Positions 45,401 to 58,708 of a stretch of 64,000 bases of DNA are shown piece by piece (the first letter of the stretch is position 1; every line of letters starts with the position of its first letter). Source of the stretch: Sorex araneus (Eukaryota; Chordata; Mammalia; Eulipotyphla; Soricidae); assembly GCF_027595985.1 (NCBI RefSeq), contig NC_073311.1:29787892-29851891 (forward strand), in the 5' to 3' direction. The notes beneath the pieces were generated by a model. The model worked only from the letters and a program-made list of their open reading frames with translations, was not told the DNA's origin and did not search any database. The translations under genes were made by a program, and so were the position numbers.

Positions 45401-47838
45401 AAGCCAGGGACACTGGTGGAGGGAAGTGGACACTAGTGAAGGGACTGGGTGCGAGCAATGTGTACATCTGAAGCTCAATCATGAATGACTAATTCACAAA
45501 GATTCAACTGAAAACTACTTCAAAGACAAAAGATGATGCTGAAAAATATGAAACCAGATATAAAATGAATTTGAATAAAGAAAAATAAAAATGTCAGCAT
45601 GATATATATAAGCTTGACAAAATACATTACCAGGTATGGTGCGTTCAGCTCCATTTTGCTCTCTGTTAACTTCTATCTGATGGATTAATTCTGCTTTTTC
45701 TTTTTCCAGCTGACTGTTAGCTAATCTAAAACAAAATTATAATTTGTTGAGAAAAGTATTTGGACGTTTCTTATATAAACTGCTGTACACATAGCTCTGT
45801 GCTCAGAACTTACTAATATTTTATAAAGTTAAAACTTTTATTCATTCCTGATGCACTGCTACTATTCTGAGGGATTGCGGCTGGAATCAACATTCAGGAT
45901 TTTCAAGACTGCCTCAGAGGAGAGTCTCGAGAGGTCTGCTACAGAACCATTGGAATTACGACTTCTTCCCCTCTTGAGTATTGCTTCAAGAGAATCAAAG
46001 GTTTAATATTGTGTTATTAGGAAAGGTTTAAACTAAGGTATAAACTTGACATGTTAGAATTTGATTTACCTTCTAGTTCTACTATATGAAGATAATAGTA
46101 ATAGGCAATAAAGGGATAAATTTATTTAAATACGTTTGTATTATAAATTTATATTTAATATTTACTTAAATATTTAAATGTTTAAATGTTTACTTAAGTA
46201 AAAAAAAAAATAAAAGTCCTTATAGTCTCTTGCTATAGCAGATCTGGTTCTATTACAAGATTTTGTAAAAAGAAAAATTCAGGTGAATGTATAAAATACC
46301 TAAGAACTTGAAGCTCCCGTTGAAGGCCTTGCTCTGTCTTGGCACCATCGGGAACATGTTTCAGAATCTCAATCTTAGAACACAATAAAAAATTAAAAGA
46401 CCAGTTTGACAAGGAAATATGAGGTTGTTAAGTATAGACATTTCCAACTATGCACAGTATTAACATCTGAGTTTTAAAACCACACATAGGGGTCAGACAG
46501 ATGGAACGGCAGGTAGGGGACTTGCCTTGAACTAAGATCACGATCACGAAATCCTGTTGATCGTCGAGTTGCTCGAGTGATCTCAGTAACCTCTCCATTC
46601 GTCCTATCCCTGAGATTTTAGAAGCCTCCCTCTTCTCGGCCTTCCCAACGATGCCGCACTGGAGGCCCCCGCAGGGCCAGGGGATTGAGATTCAGCTGGT
46701 TACTGGCTTTGGCATATGGATACACCATGGGAAGCTTGCGAGGCTGTCCCATGAGGGCAGGAAGCTCTCGGTAGCTTGCTAGTTTCTCCCAGAGGGAGAA
46801 GTAGGTTATAAGATATTGCTCGGCCCTGAAAGCTTGCTTTTAAGTCTCTGGATGTTGGCTGTTGATGGGATTACACACACCTGGGTTCCTCTGCCGGTAC
46901 CTTCATGTGTGAGGCTTGTCGAACGTGGGGAGAGGGGCCTTGAGCATGGCTATGACTAGGTTCTGGTGGTCTTCGGCTGCCAGGAGCTCTGGAGCCCATC
47001 CCCCTCAAGGGGCCCCAGGGAAGACAGCCAGGCATGCGGGCAAGAGACTCTCTGGTCTCTAGACCAGAATTGATGATGGTTTAAATTCTTATCATGTCAT
47101 GTAGTTCCCTAAGTCCTTCCAGGAATGATCTCTGGGTACAGAGCTAGGAGCAAACCCTGAACATGGCAGAAGGTGGCCCCCAAACCATATACAGAATCAC
47201 ATTTACACTTTTATATGATAGTCTATTAAGTATTCATTCAACAATTGTGTAGTGGGTAACTACTGCATGTCAAGCACTCACAGCTGTACGGGTGGCAGAA
47301 AAAAAGGGAAAAAATCCTTGCATGCTCCTATGGTCTTTTTAGTTTTAGTGAAGGAAGAAATGTTGAGTGATGTCATTAACAGTGTAGATAAAGGGAAAGT
47401 TTCAAAAAACATAATTCAGGAGCTAGAGAGACAGTGCAGGGATTAAAGCATTTGCCTGGTGCATAGCCAATCCTGTTTGATACCCATTCCTGCATGTGAT
47501 CTGTAGTGACCTCAGCACAGAGCTGGGAGTGGTCCTTGAGTACTGCCAGATGTGGCTCAAACACCCTAAACACCCTATTGCTCTCTCCCCACAATCCAAT
47601 AAAGACAAGCCAAAGAAGGTACAGAGTGATGGGAGGTAATACATAGAGGATGTTTGGGAATCTCCAGTTAAGACATGAAGAGAAACAAGAGCAAGGCTCT
47701 AAAGCCTGAATATGCTTATGGTCAAGGTGGCTAACACTGAGAAGAAAGTGGTAAAGATAGGCTAGAATGGAAACCAGAGGCAGGACAATTAGAGTAATTA
47801 TGACCCCTACCCCTACCTTTTTTTACTGCTTTGCATAG

Positions 47839-47904
<66 letters not shown>

Positions 47905-50900
47905 TTTTTTATTACTGAATCATCATGAGGTACAGTTACAAACTTACATGTTTGCATTTCAGTCAGTGATCGTTTACCCATCCCTCCACCAGTCTGGGAA
48001 TTAAACCCAGGGTATCATACATAATGTAAGAGCTCTATCACTGAGCCACATTCTCCACCCCACTATTTATTTTTGGCTTCTGGGCCATACCCAGCAGTGC
48101 TCAGGGCTTATACCTGGTTCTGTTTTCAAGGATCACTCATGGTAGGTTTGGGAGACCAGGTGGGGGTTGAACTTGATGTGTACAAGGCAAGCTCCCTACT
48201 ACCCCCTGTATTCAATAATTCAGGGCCAGCCCCCTGCCATGTACTTTTACAAAAGATGAATAAATGGAAACACTAGATTTCATTTCAGGCTGATAGAAAA
48301 TCAATGGAAGCATCTGAGAATGGTGCTGCAATATTTTCTTTATGCCTTAAAAGAATTACTAGCCATTAAGTGGGCGACACATATTAGGGGTAAAGAGAAG
48401 TTAAAAATAGGCAACAATGGAATCCAGTCTTAATTAGAAAATTATTTCAACAGTTCAGGTGTGAGAGAAAGCTTGGAGTAGACTATGAGTATGGGAGTAC
48501 TGAAGTGAAATTTGGGATCTACTATGGAAATAAAATGGCATAATTTCATAATGAAAAACATGGCAGAGTGTGAGAGAGAAGGAGAAAGGAATCAATCCAA
48601 AGCTTTTGGCTTAACAAATGGGTGGTGCCACTTACACATGCAGGTGCTCCAGGAAGGAGATAATCAATTGACCTTTCTCTATAGAGGATGAAGTCTAAGA
48701 TATATTGGAAGAGGCATAATGGAGATATAATAGACTATTTTAGCACATAAAGAAAAATGACATCACTTGCCTGTTGCTCAAGGTCTTTGGTGTATTTCTT
48801 AACTTTTTGTTCCTTCTCTGCTGCTTCTCTTACAAGCTGTTTTAGATCAGCAAGACTCTGGGTCTTTTTGGCAATATCAGTTTCCAATTCTTTTAATTTG
48901 GTTTCATACATTCTAAAAGCATAAAGGAACAAAATGGTGTATAACACTTCTCACGGATTTAAAAGTCAGTTTAAATGATCATACTGAAAATGATCATGTA
49001 TCTTTTCCTATGTATCTTCCAGTCAACTCTTTTGTTACATATTTACTTAGAATTAGGTGTTTGCATGGAGTAATTACTCTTAACCAATAAACCAATTAAA
49101 ACTGAGAAGTTAGTTTTCCAATTTAATTTAATACCATTTTCAATCGAAAAATGAAGACACTTAAGATTATAAGTTATGCATTATTGGATATTCTTAGGAA
49201 TATGTTTAAAGATCTCAAAGTACTTCCACCTGTCTCTCCACACACGCATGCATACACACGTTATTCAGATAGAACAGAAATCAAAATGGTCCTGCCAGGA
49301 GAGGGGACAGACTACAGACACTGAGAAAAATGGCACAGTAAGGTCTGTGAAGGTCTGAATAGATTCCAACCTTTGAAAAAGCAGTCTTCAAAAGAAAACT
49401 CTGAAACACAGCATATTTCACCTTTTAAGGGACGGAAATGTATTTGCACAAAAGTATTTGTACTTTTCCAGAGGGAAAAAAAAGGATGCTTGGGCAACAA
49501 AATTTAGGACAGTACAAGGAAGGAAAGTTATTTTCTAGATACATTTAAAAAGCCTTTAATATTCTGGTAACCCTTACAAGGTTTAGATGGCAATACTCTT
49601 AACCTGACAGAGACTATTTACAAAGTGATGAAATATCAAAAATTTATTCCTTTATATTATTTTCTGTTCAAATCATGAAGACAAGGGAATTTCTGTGATT
49701 AATTTTTCTAAAGTGAAATAGCTCCTGTATCACCTTAGTCTGTCTCAGTAGTCAGTATTGGGTCTGATACAGTCTAGGTGTTGTAAGTTTGCTGTGTGTT
49801 ATAGGATAACAATTCAGATGTCACCTTGGGCAAGAAGTAATGTGTCACAGGTTCTCAAAAAGATCTTTAAACCACTCTACTGATTTGGGTGTATAATTCC
49901 ACTTAGCATAGTATAATTCCAACCATAGTAGTTCCTTGGGTAGATTAAAGAACGTTTCAAGGATGAAAATGAAAAAACTCTTATCAACTGGTTTCTACCA
50001 TATTTCACTGAGTAATTATCACCAGTGCATAACCACCAAACTCTTTTTAATCAGTCAAAAACCCTGACATATCCTTTAATGGTGTAATCGTATGGCATAA
50101 TTTCGTACCACTTAAAAGGTCAATAGTGCAATATCATATTCCCCACTGGCATACGGCTCTCTCATGTCTTCTCATGATCTGTGAGTTATGATCCCAAGAG
50201 CCTTGAAGTCTCAGAGCAAGTGCATCATCAGGACGTGTACACAAACCCTCTGAAGGCTCCTTGAAACGAGTGAATGGCAAGTAGCGATCACTAACTGGTG
50301 CCCACGGAAAAGGTTAAGCTCTCACCCTTAAAATGGTTATGCATGTGGATTATTCAGAGTCGGGACCTTATATCACCAAAAACAATCAACAGCTTCAAAA
50401 AGACAGGGACTTCCAACAGACTAGATATCTGGACCCAAAAACGACACCCTGTGGCAGAGAAACCACACAAACACACAGCGTACGAGCGGTGCTGGGGAAG
50501 GCACATCAGAGAGAAACTAATGAAGGTGTGCAGGATCTCTGAACACAGAAGATTCAATTTCTGAAGTTCATAACTGTAATAGTGTAGTAAAACATTTAAA
50601 GTGTAACTTTATTATAATTGACAAATAATTATGATTTGTTAGCTAAAGTTATTGCCTTTTTTTGCCCATACCTGAAAAATGTTAGCTAAACTCATAAATG
50701 CATTGATCTGAACTATTTGATTTAATGTAGTCCACACATCCTAGTCAACACTAAAGACAGTTTAACAATAATTTTTAGGTGCTTTTGGCACGATTCAAAA
50801 CAAAAAACTTCAAGGATCTGGAAATGAAGCTCAGCAGCCCTGCACAGGTGAGGCCTGGGGTTTGATCCTTGACACCAAGTAACAAAAGAAAGAAACAAGT

Positions 50901-53900
50901 TTTCTTTCAGAAAAAATTTCCTCAGAAAAACAAGTTCTTGGGCCTGATACAGCATCACATCTCAGATGCACAAATTAGAATATCCTTGTATATAAAATGA
51001 AAGTTAAAATAGGGCATTTTATATAAAGAAGTGTAGTCTTCTAACTAAAGGACAGCAGGTAAGGCACTTGCCTTAAATGCAGCAGCCTGGCCGGAGTTCA
51101 GGTCCTGGCACCCCATAAAGCCCCATGGAATGCTCCCTGGGCACCACTGGGTAGGGCGCAGAACAACAACAGAAACAGGTAAACTGGTATTTCTATGCAG
51201 TTCTGGGAAAAATACTTTTGCTCAGAATGTCCAATTTTGACTGACTACCACTGTTTTGTTACGTGAGGATTTTAGTGAGTGGTTGGTGAAAGAAGCTAGT
51301 GTGTTCAACACAGTAGAGGAAATATGTTTAGTCTGAATTTCTGCCCTGCTTAGATGTTAAATGTGTAAGCATGGTTTTAATGTGTTAAGACTATCAATAT
51401 CAGCTGATTCAAATAAAAGTCTCTATTATAAATTGATACCTACACATACATACAATAACATATCAGTCTATGTCCAGAAACATGGTAGGCTACTTCCAGA
51501 CGGTCTGAATTTTATCTATAAACTAACACTTACGGGGGCTGGAGCAATAGCACAGCAGGTAGGGAGTTTGCCTCGCATGCAGCTGATCTGGGTTCTATTC
51601 CCAGCCTCCCATATGGTCCCCCGAGCACCGCCAGGAGTAATTCCTGAGTACAGAGACAGGAGTAACTTCTGTGCAACGCTGGGTGTGACCCAAAAAGCCA
51701 AAAAAAAAAAAAAAACCCACCCCCCAAAAAATAAACTATCACTTATACTGAAATTATAATTTTCAAATTGTAATATGTTTACAGATGCATTCTGCAATTA
51801 GTCTGCCATGTTCTCTTAATTTTGTTGTGTCTCCAACCTGCCAAAATTTAGGATGCTTCAAGCCCATGAAGAATCAAAAGCAATAGTATCCTTCAGTTTC
51901 GCAGCTCTGAACAAACTGGGAAACGCTACATACTACATTCTGAAGTGAAAAGGGTCGATTTTAGTGTTTTTATTTATTTTTATTTTTTTATTTTATATAT
52001 TGTTTTGGTGCCCAAACCCGTGTTTTTATTTTTATTTTTTAATATAGATATACCCTACTTTTTTGAAAAGAAAAACTGGCATGAAATCTTCAATGATTAT
52101 GCAGTGAAATACAGGACAAGGACTTATATTTTATTCGAAAAGATTAACTGAAGAACTGCTCTATGCTGTTACCTGTACCGCTGACGTATTAAAAACACAA
52201 ATCTACACTGCAAAGTCATCTTCATTTATAGTTAAATATGATCGTGCCTCTCAGGCGCTTACAAACTTTGAAACTCTTTTAGCTGTCACTGTCACTGTTA
52301 TCCCGTTGCTCATCAATTTGCTTGAGAGGGCACCAGTAACATCTCCATTATGAGACTTGTTGTTACTGTTTTTGGCATATCGAATACTCCACAGGTAGCT
52401 TGCCAGGCTCTGCCGTGCGGGCGAGATACTCTTGGTAGCTTGCCGGGCTCTCCATTTATTTTTAGACCTCACAGAGGCTCACTTTTAAGAAAAGGAAGAC
52501 ATGTGGATTATCTCTGGAAAATTTAAAGAAAGAAAAGTCCATAGAGAGATGTCCCTAACAAGGTTATGGCAAGAATTAAAGGGTTCTATGCTATGGGAAT
52601 TCCCTGGCTCGCAAAAGAAACTTAGGAAATTAGATCATTTACACATATTAAACATAAGCACAGAGTCTGGCAAGTAATAGCTACTGATTATATATCTCAA
52701 TAAATTTACTTCAAAATAATTATTTGAGTATACTTATGATTAGAAAAGGAAATAAAACTCAACCCAAGACATTAACTTACTGGGCTGATGTCAGAGCCTT
52801 TTCCTGGAGTCCAAGCAAAGGATAAAAGAGGTGCCCCCGCCTTCCTACTTACCCACACAGTATTAACCTTTACACCAGCCTCTGCCAGAATTAAAGAGAG
52901 AGCTAAAGGGAGAGCAATGGCTACTGAGTATAGTACTCAGACAGAAACAAAGAACTCTCTAGCCACACCTGGCAATTTGGGCTACCCTGTAATCTGCCTG
53001 CACAAACCTGTCCTTTTCTGCTCAGAATTGGAACAAGAATGGCATGAGGAGCTCGCCATGGAACCCGGCTGTAGTCTCAGAGCTAAGATCCATCCTAGTT
53101 GGAGTGATGGTGACTGTGACTGCTGTCCTCATCACGTACATTTTGTATAAGAGACAGGGCTGAATGCTGCCCTTGAAGACATCAAAGGGGAATCAAAGTA
53201 CAGGTGGTCATAAGTTTCGTGCATCTGACATGATAAAGATGAGTCTGATTTTTGAAATGAGGGCAGCAGATATAACAAACACAGCTTCATATAGAAAGAT
53301 TTTACTGGCAGATGACCGGGGCAGGATTTTGTGGGTCTCTGACTTCCAAGAGCACCTAACATTGAAAATAAGAATGACACAAATAATGAGTCTTCCATGG
53401 ACTCATTACTGTCACAATGAACCACTTGTGGCAAAATAATGGTAATGAACTCATGAATGATTCCTTGTGTATTCCCAAGATCTTTTACGAGTTAAATACA
53501 CTTGTAGAAAAGGGTCACGAAAGGGGCAAATTAAAAGGAATCATTTAAGACACAAAACCCATTTGTGAAGTGATCTGTTGGGGCTATCTGAGGAGTAAGT
53601 TGCCCAAATATTACTCCAAAATTGAAACAAAGTCTAAATCAACTTATGCCCAGGCTTAACCAAGACAAGCTGTGCCTGACTTAGACTTGCAGTAGGACAT
53701 GAACACAGTGAAGGTACTGAGCCAAAGTGGAAAAAAGGTCTATGCTCATGTTGACAGCAACTCTATAATACCCACCCAGTTCCAAAGCCAGTCTGGCCCC
53801 ACCTACGGTACACAAATTAATTAAATATTTTAAGGAGGAAAAAGACTTTGGCAATGCTGGACACCAAAGAAAAGATGAATATATCATAATAACCAAAGAA

Positions 53901-56900
53901 CAGTTTATCAGGAAAAAACTGTTAATCAGAATAGTGTCATATTCTTTTTAAAAAACTGCTCATGATTAAAACATTCAGTTTTATGCCATTTTATAACATT
54001 TTCTCCTACCTTGTAACAACAATTGATTTCCAGCTTTTGCTATCAGCACCTTCAAGCTGTGGACCTCTACTTTCTGCAAGCTGTAATCTCTTACCAGTCT
54101 CTTCCAGTTGAACTGTCATCTTCTCATTTAATATCTCTAAGTTATTCTTAGCTATCCGCAATTTTTCTGCAGCTTCAGTTTCCTATCATTGAAACATAAT
54201 TAGTAAAAGAAAACATAATATTCTCTTTTTTTTTTGCTTTTTGGGTCACACCTGGTGATGCACACATATCGAACCCAGCTTGGCAAGCAAGGCAAACACC
54301 CTACCTGCTGTGCTATTGCTCCAGCCCTCACATACTATTTTCTTAACAGATCCAATATTCTAAAAGTCTAACTATAAATTAAAAATGAAGTCATGAAACT
54401 TACTTATAAACGGATGGAAATGGAGAGTATGATGCAGAGTGAAATGAATGAGAAGGAGAGGGACAAGTATAGAATGACTGCACTCATTTGTGGAAGACAA
54501 AAATAACTATTATGAGACTAATACCCAAGGACAGTAGAAAAAGGGGCCAGGAGGATTAGTTCATGGCTGGAAGCTTTCCATAAGTAGCGGGGTGTGTGTG
54601 GGAGGGCAGTTAGGATAAAGAAGGAACCACCATGACAACAGCAATTGGAAATGATCACTCTGGACAAGAACTGAGTGTTGAAAGGAGGTCAAGGGCTATG
54701 CATGATAACCTTTCAGTGCCTGTATTGCAAACCATAACACCCAAAGGAAAGAGTGAGAGAGAAAGAGCAAGAGTGAGAAATGAAGAGAGAGAGTGGGAGG
54801 GAGGGGGGGAGAAAAGGAGAGGGAGAAGTAGAAGAGAGAGAGAGAGTAATGCTTGCTGAGGCAGGCTGGGTGGGGACAGGAGGAAGGGAAACACGAGACA
54901 CTGGTGGTGGGAAATGTACACTGGTGAAGTAGGTGGGTACTGGAACACTGCAAGACTGAAAAACAATCATGAAAACTTTGTAACTGTAAATTAAATTACA
55001 GTAAATTTAAAAAGTAAATAAAAAGTAAATTAAAAAAACAGTAAATTAAAAATATCTCACAGTAAATTAAAAATATTTATATTAGAAAGAAAAATGAGAA
55101 CAAAATAATAACAAATATAAACCTGAAGCTCATTCAAATAAAAGCTCCAAACTCCATACATTTTTTTACTCTATAATAGCAATATAGTCATTATTATTAA
55201 AACAACAAGTGATGTACACGATGTCAGAAAAATATAGTTAAGTTTTTCACTCCGGTATTTACTTTAAATCTGTCACCTCTACAATCTTTCTAATTCCTCC
55301 GTCCTTCTCAGAGAGCCCTGCAAGCTACCAAGAGTATCCTGCCTGCACATCAGAACCTGGGAAGCTATCTGTGGTGTATTCCATATGCCAAAAACAGTAA
55401 CAACAAGTCTCACAATCAAGAAATTACTGGTGCCTGCTCAAACAAATTGATGAGCAACGGGAGACAGCGACAGTGACAGTGACTACATATCAAGTATTGC
55501 TCTAAAATAAATACACAAATATTAACTCACTTAAATAGCATAGTAGTTCTCTGAAACATGTTACTAACAATTTTGTAGATAAAATATACAGTACTTTATA
55601 GTTTGTACAAATTTTCAAAACTAAAATGAAATAGCAAGAATTCAAATCTTAGCTATGTAGTATTATTTTATACTGCTTCAAAATTTACAGTTTTTATTTT
55701 CAATGTGGACTGGAGTGATAGCACAGCAGGTAAGGCGTTTGCCTTGCATGCAGCCTACCCAAGATCGATTCCTCCGTCCCTTCTGGAGAACTCGGCAAGC
55801 TACCAAAAGTATACTGCCTGCAAGGCAGAGCCTGGCAAGCTACCCATGGCATACTCGATATGCCAAAACCAGTAACAAGTCTCATAATAGAGACGTTACT
55901 GGTGCCCGCTCGAGCAAACTGATGAACAACGGGATAACAGTGCTACAGTGCTATTTTCAATGTACGACACACTGAAAAGCAGGCAGTATAATACAATTCC
56001 CAAATTTCTTAAATATACTTTGAATTGATACTCTCATCAAATTTTTCAGTTTTCCCAAGGTTTATCAGTAAACATATAAAATAATTGTAATCAGTCAGTA
56101 ATGAAAGTCATACTTTTTTAAGTTCTTTACGAAGCCTTTCATTTTCACTAATAATTTTCTCTGTGCATTTGGTTGTGGATTCATAACGCATGCTCAGCTG
56201 ACGTCCAAGATGGGCTTTAAGTTTTTCTAATTCAGTCTAGTAATGAAAAAAATTGTATGTTAGTGGAATAAATAAACGAAGGACAACCCTATAAAGTTAG
56301 AAAACTCAATTCAAATAGTACTATGACTATATCTGATATTACTGACTATATCTGATGTTTGATAAAATCTTTATTATATTTTAATTATAAAGAACAGAGT
56401 GTCAGCCAGGGGCATAGGGTTCCCTTGTAAGTCCAGGATATTCTCAAGGGGCAACAGGTGAAACTCATGCAAATGAGGGATCATGGAATGAGACTAGAGG
56501 GTTAACCAGTAAGATGAAGAAAATCAGAGGAAGGAAACAAGGTCAGCCAAAGGTTGAGAAACACACCTAGAGCAGAGATTCTTAATCCTGGCTATACATT
56601 AGGGTAAGTGGATAATTCAGAAACAAAACTGTATTACTTAAAACAGGACCCACCTGAAAAAAATCCATCCCAGGACTGAGGGCTCTAGCATCCACATTTA
56701 AAAAAACAGACACTGGGAATTATATAATGCTATCAGAGTGAGATCCACTGGTCTTGGAATAAGATGACCAAGTGGAAGCACTCTAGCTACTCTTGGTTTT
56801 GTTTCCAAATAATTTTTTTCCTGTGTGCAAAAAATATCAACTGCATCCACCAGACATTTTGTGTACTTATTAGTAATCATTAACTTGTATTAGCATAACA

Positions 56901-58677
56901 TGCTATAATCCCATCACAAAATTACCTTCAAATTTTCATTTTCCAGCTCAATACTAGTCATTTTTTCACTGGTCAGTATTCCTGATGCTTTTTTCAACTG
57001 ATCATTTTCCCTTTGGACTTTTTCAACTACTTTTTTCATTAAACCAATGGTTTTTTCTAGTTCTGGAATTGTCTTTCCACTTCTACCAGCCTACAAGAAA
57101 ATGTGTTAAATTATTATTGAACCAAGTATCCTTATGGTATAATGTAAATTATTAACAACCTAATGGGCTCACTATTATACTCATCATTATTCCTAATATT
57201 TGAAGCCTTATTTGTATTATTTAAATTAGTACCATAATCCTAAAAGATAAGAATTGCAATTGTTACATGACATAAAAGAAAACAAAGTCAGAAAATTTGA
57301 TAGTACTAAAATCATGCTACTAAAAGCTTAAATGGTATGGATGTCTGGATATATAAACTTAAAAATTGAAGAATCTGATTTAGCTAATCTTCTTCCCATT
57401 ATACCGGAGTATCTTGATATGGAATAAAAATCACAAAACATATTTTATGTTTTAAAAAGGCAAATTCACACTGCACCATAACTGAGGCAATTTTCTCTCA
57501 GAATTGCCACTGATTCAGAAGATTTTGTCTAGTATATAAAAGACATAAAATAAACTAATGTTAAGTTATTCAAAGATGTGCCACTAATAAATAAGTTTCA
57601 CTGCTGATAATTAAAAATATCTTTTTAGATTTTTTATTTTTCAAGTGTGTAATGAATAGCCCTAGAATATAAACTTTCACATAATATGATATATACCTTC
57701 ATAATTAACTTACATACAAAAAGTTCAATTAACAAAAACATTGACATATGAAATAAATGCTCCTGACTATCAGCAAAACATTTTTATGATTACTTATCTA
57801 ATAAATGTACTAATATTTTCACAAAATCTAGCATGTATTTAATGTTAGTACTTGAACATTTTTGCATTATGATTGCTTTAATCTGTGCACCCATCAACAT
57901 GAGTAGGGACTTATATCTCTGGCATTGCTCTCAATTGTAGAAAACAGATACAAAATAAAATTAAAAGAAAAAAAATATTTACAGAGCATTAGAAAAAGAA
58001 GTTAAAGTGAAAATCATTAAAATAGTTAAAATAGTAGAGAATCAATAAATATCTGCCTAAATGAACAGAAAGAATATTCCTGAAAATGAAATATTTTCAA
58101 ATGTGAAAAGACATAAAAAAAGAAATGATGTACAGTTCAAGTAAAAAAATGTGTTAAGTAAAGGAGACCAGATTTGATAAAAATATAATAACCTGAATAA
58201 ATGAGAAAAGCTTAAAGATGTCTCATCTGAACATGCCATCAAACAAAAATTAAAGCTACATTTCCTATTAGTAAAGCATAACACTTTGATAGAATCCAGG
58301 TATATTTTTTATTTCTGATATATCACTTCTCTGAAGTAAGAACAAATATACAGGATACTCAGGATATTCTCATGTACGCACCCCTCTAACATGGCCAAGT
58401 TTCCGCTGAATTTCTGCTTTTTCTTTCTTCAGAAATTCACACATTTCCTTTAAATCTCTGACTTGATTCTAAATAAATAAAGGAGGCAGGTAACAATTTA
58501 AAGTTGCTATGGTCATTCATTAAGAATAAATACAATGGAGCTGGAGTGATAGCACAGCCTTGCATATGGCCGACCCGGGTTCCATTCCCAGCATCCCATA
58601 TGGTCCCCCAGCAGCGCCAGGAGTAATTCCTGAGTGTAGAGCCAGGAGTAACCCCTGTGCATCGCTGGGTGTGACCC

Positions 58678-58708
<31 letters not shown>

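Larger units (their letters stand above)
43612..45630 (-). other. CEP290: CEP290 intron 52
   Basis: Contains an old SINE-A (44720-44878) and an L1 3' piece (44885-45530). 43620-44700 has no recognised element. Confidence 0.8.
46374..48770 (-). other. CEP290: CEP290 intron 50 (GC-AG)
   Basis: Begins GCAAGT (48770-48765) and ends TAAG before exon 51. It contains a nested composite element (46492-47195), further SINE-A copies, a (TA)n repeat and an L1 3' scrap. Confidence 0.9.
48913..54009 (-). other. CEP290: CEP290 intron 49 (5.1 kb)
   Basis: Largest CEP290 intron here. SINEs are listed separately. It also contains two adjacent plus-strand ORFs (52788-53150, 53164-53439) without clear homology and a ZNF-like scrap near 50.45 kb. 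48960-50250 and 53450-54000 are otherwise featureless. Confidence 0.75.
54183..56113 (-). other. CEP290: CEP290 intron 48
   Basis: Almost filled with repeats: a deleted SINE-A, a shrew L1 3' end, two SINE-B copies. No other element. Confidence 0.8.

Noticed and set aside
50330-50564. Zinc-finger-like scrap (AEKPHKHTAYERCWGRHIRE resembles a decayed C2H2 linker and finger)
   Set aside because: Only one weak linker-like match, with no C-x2-C...H-x3-H pattern preserved; too little to call a ZNF pseudogene.
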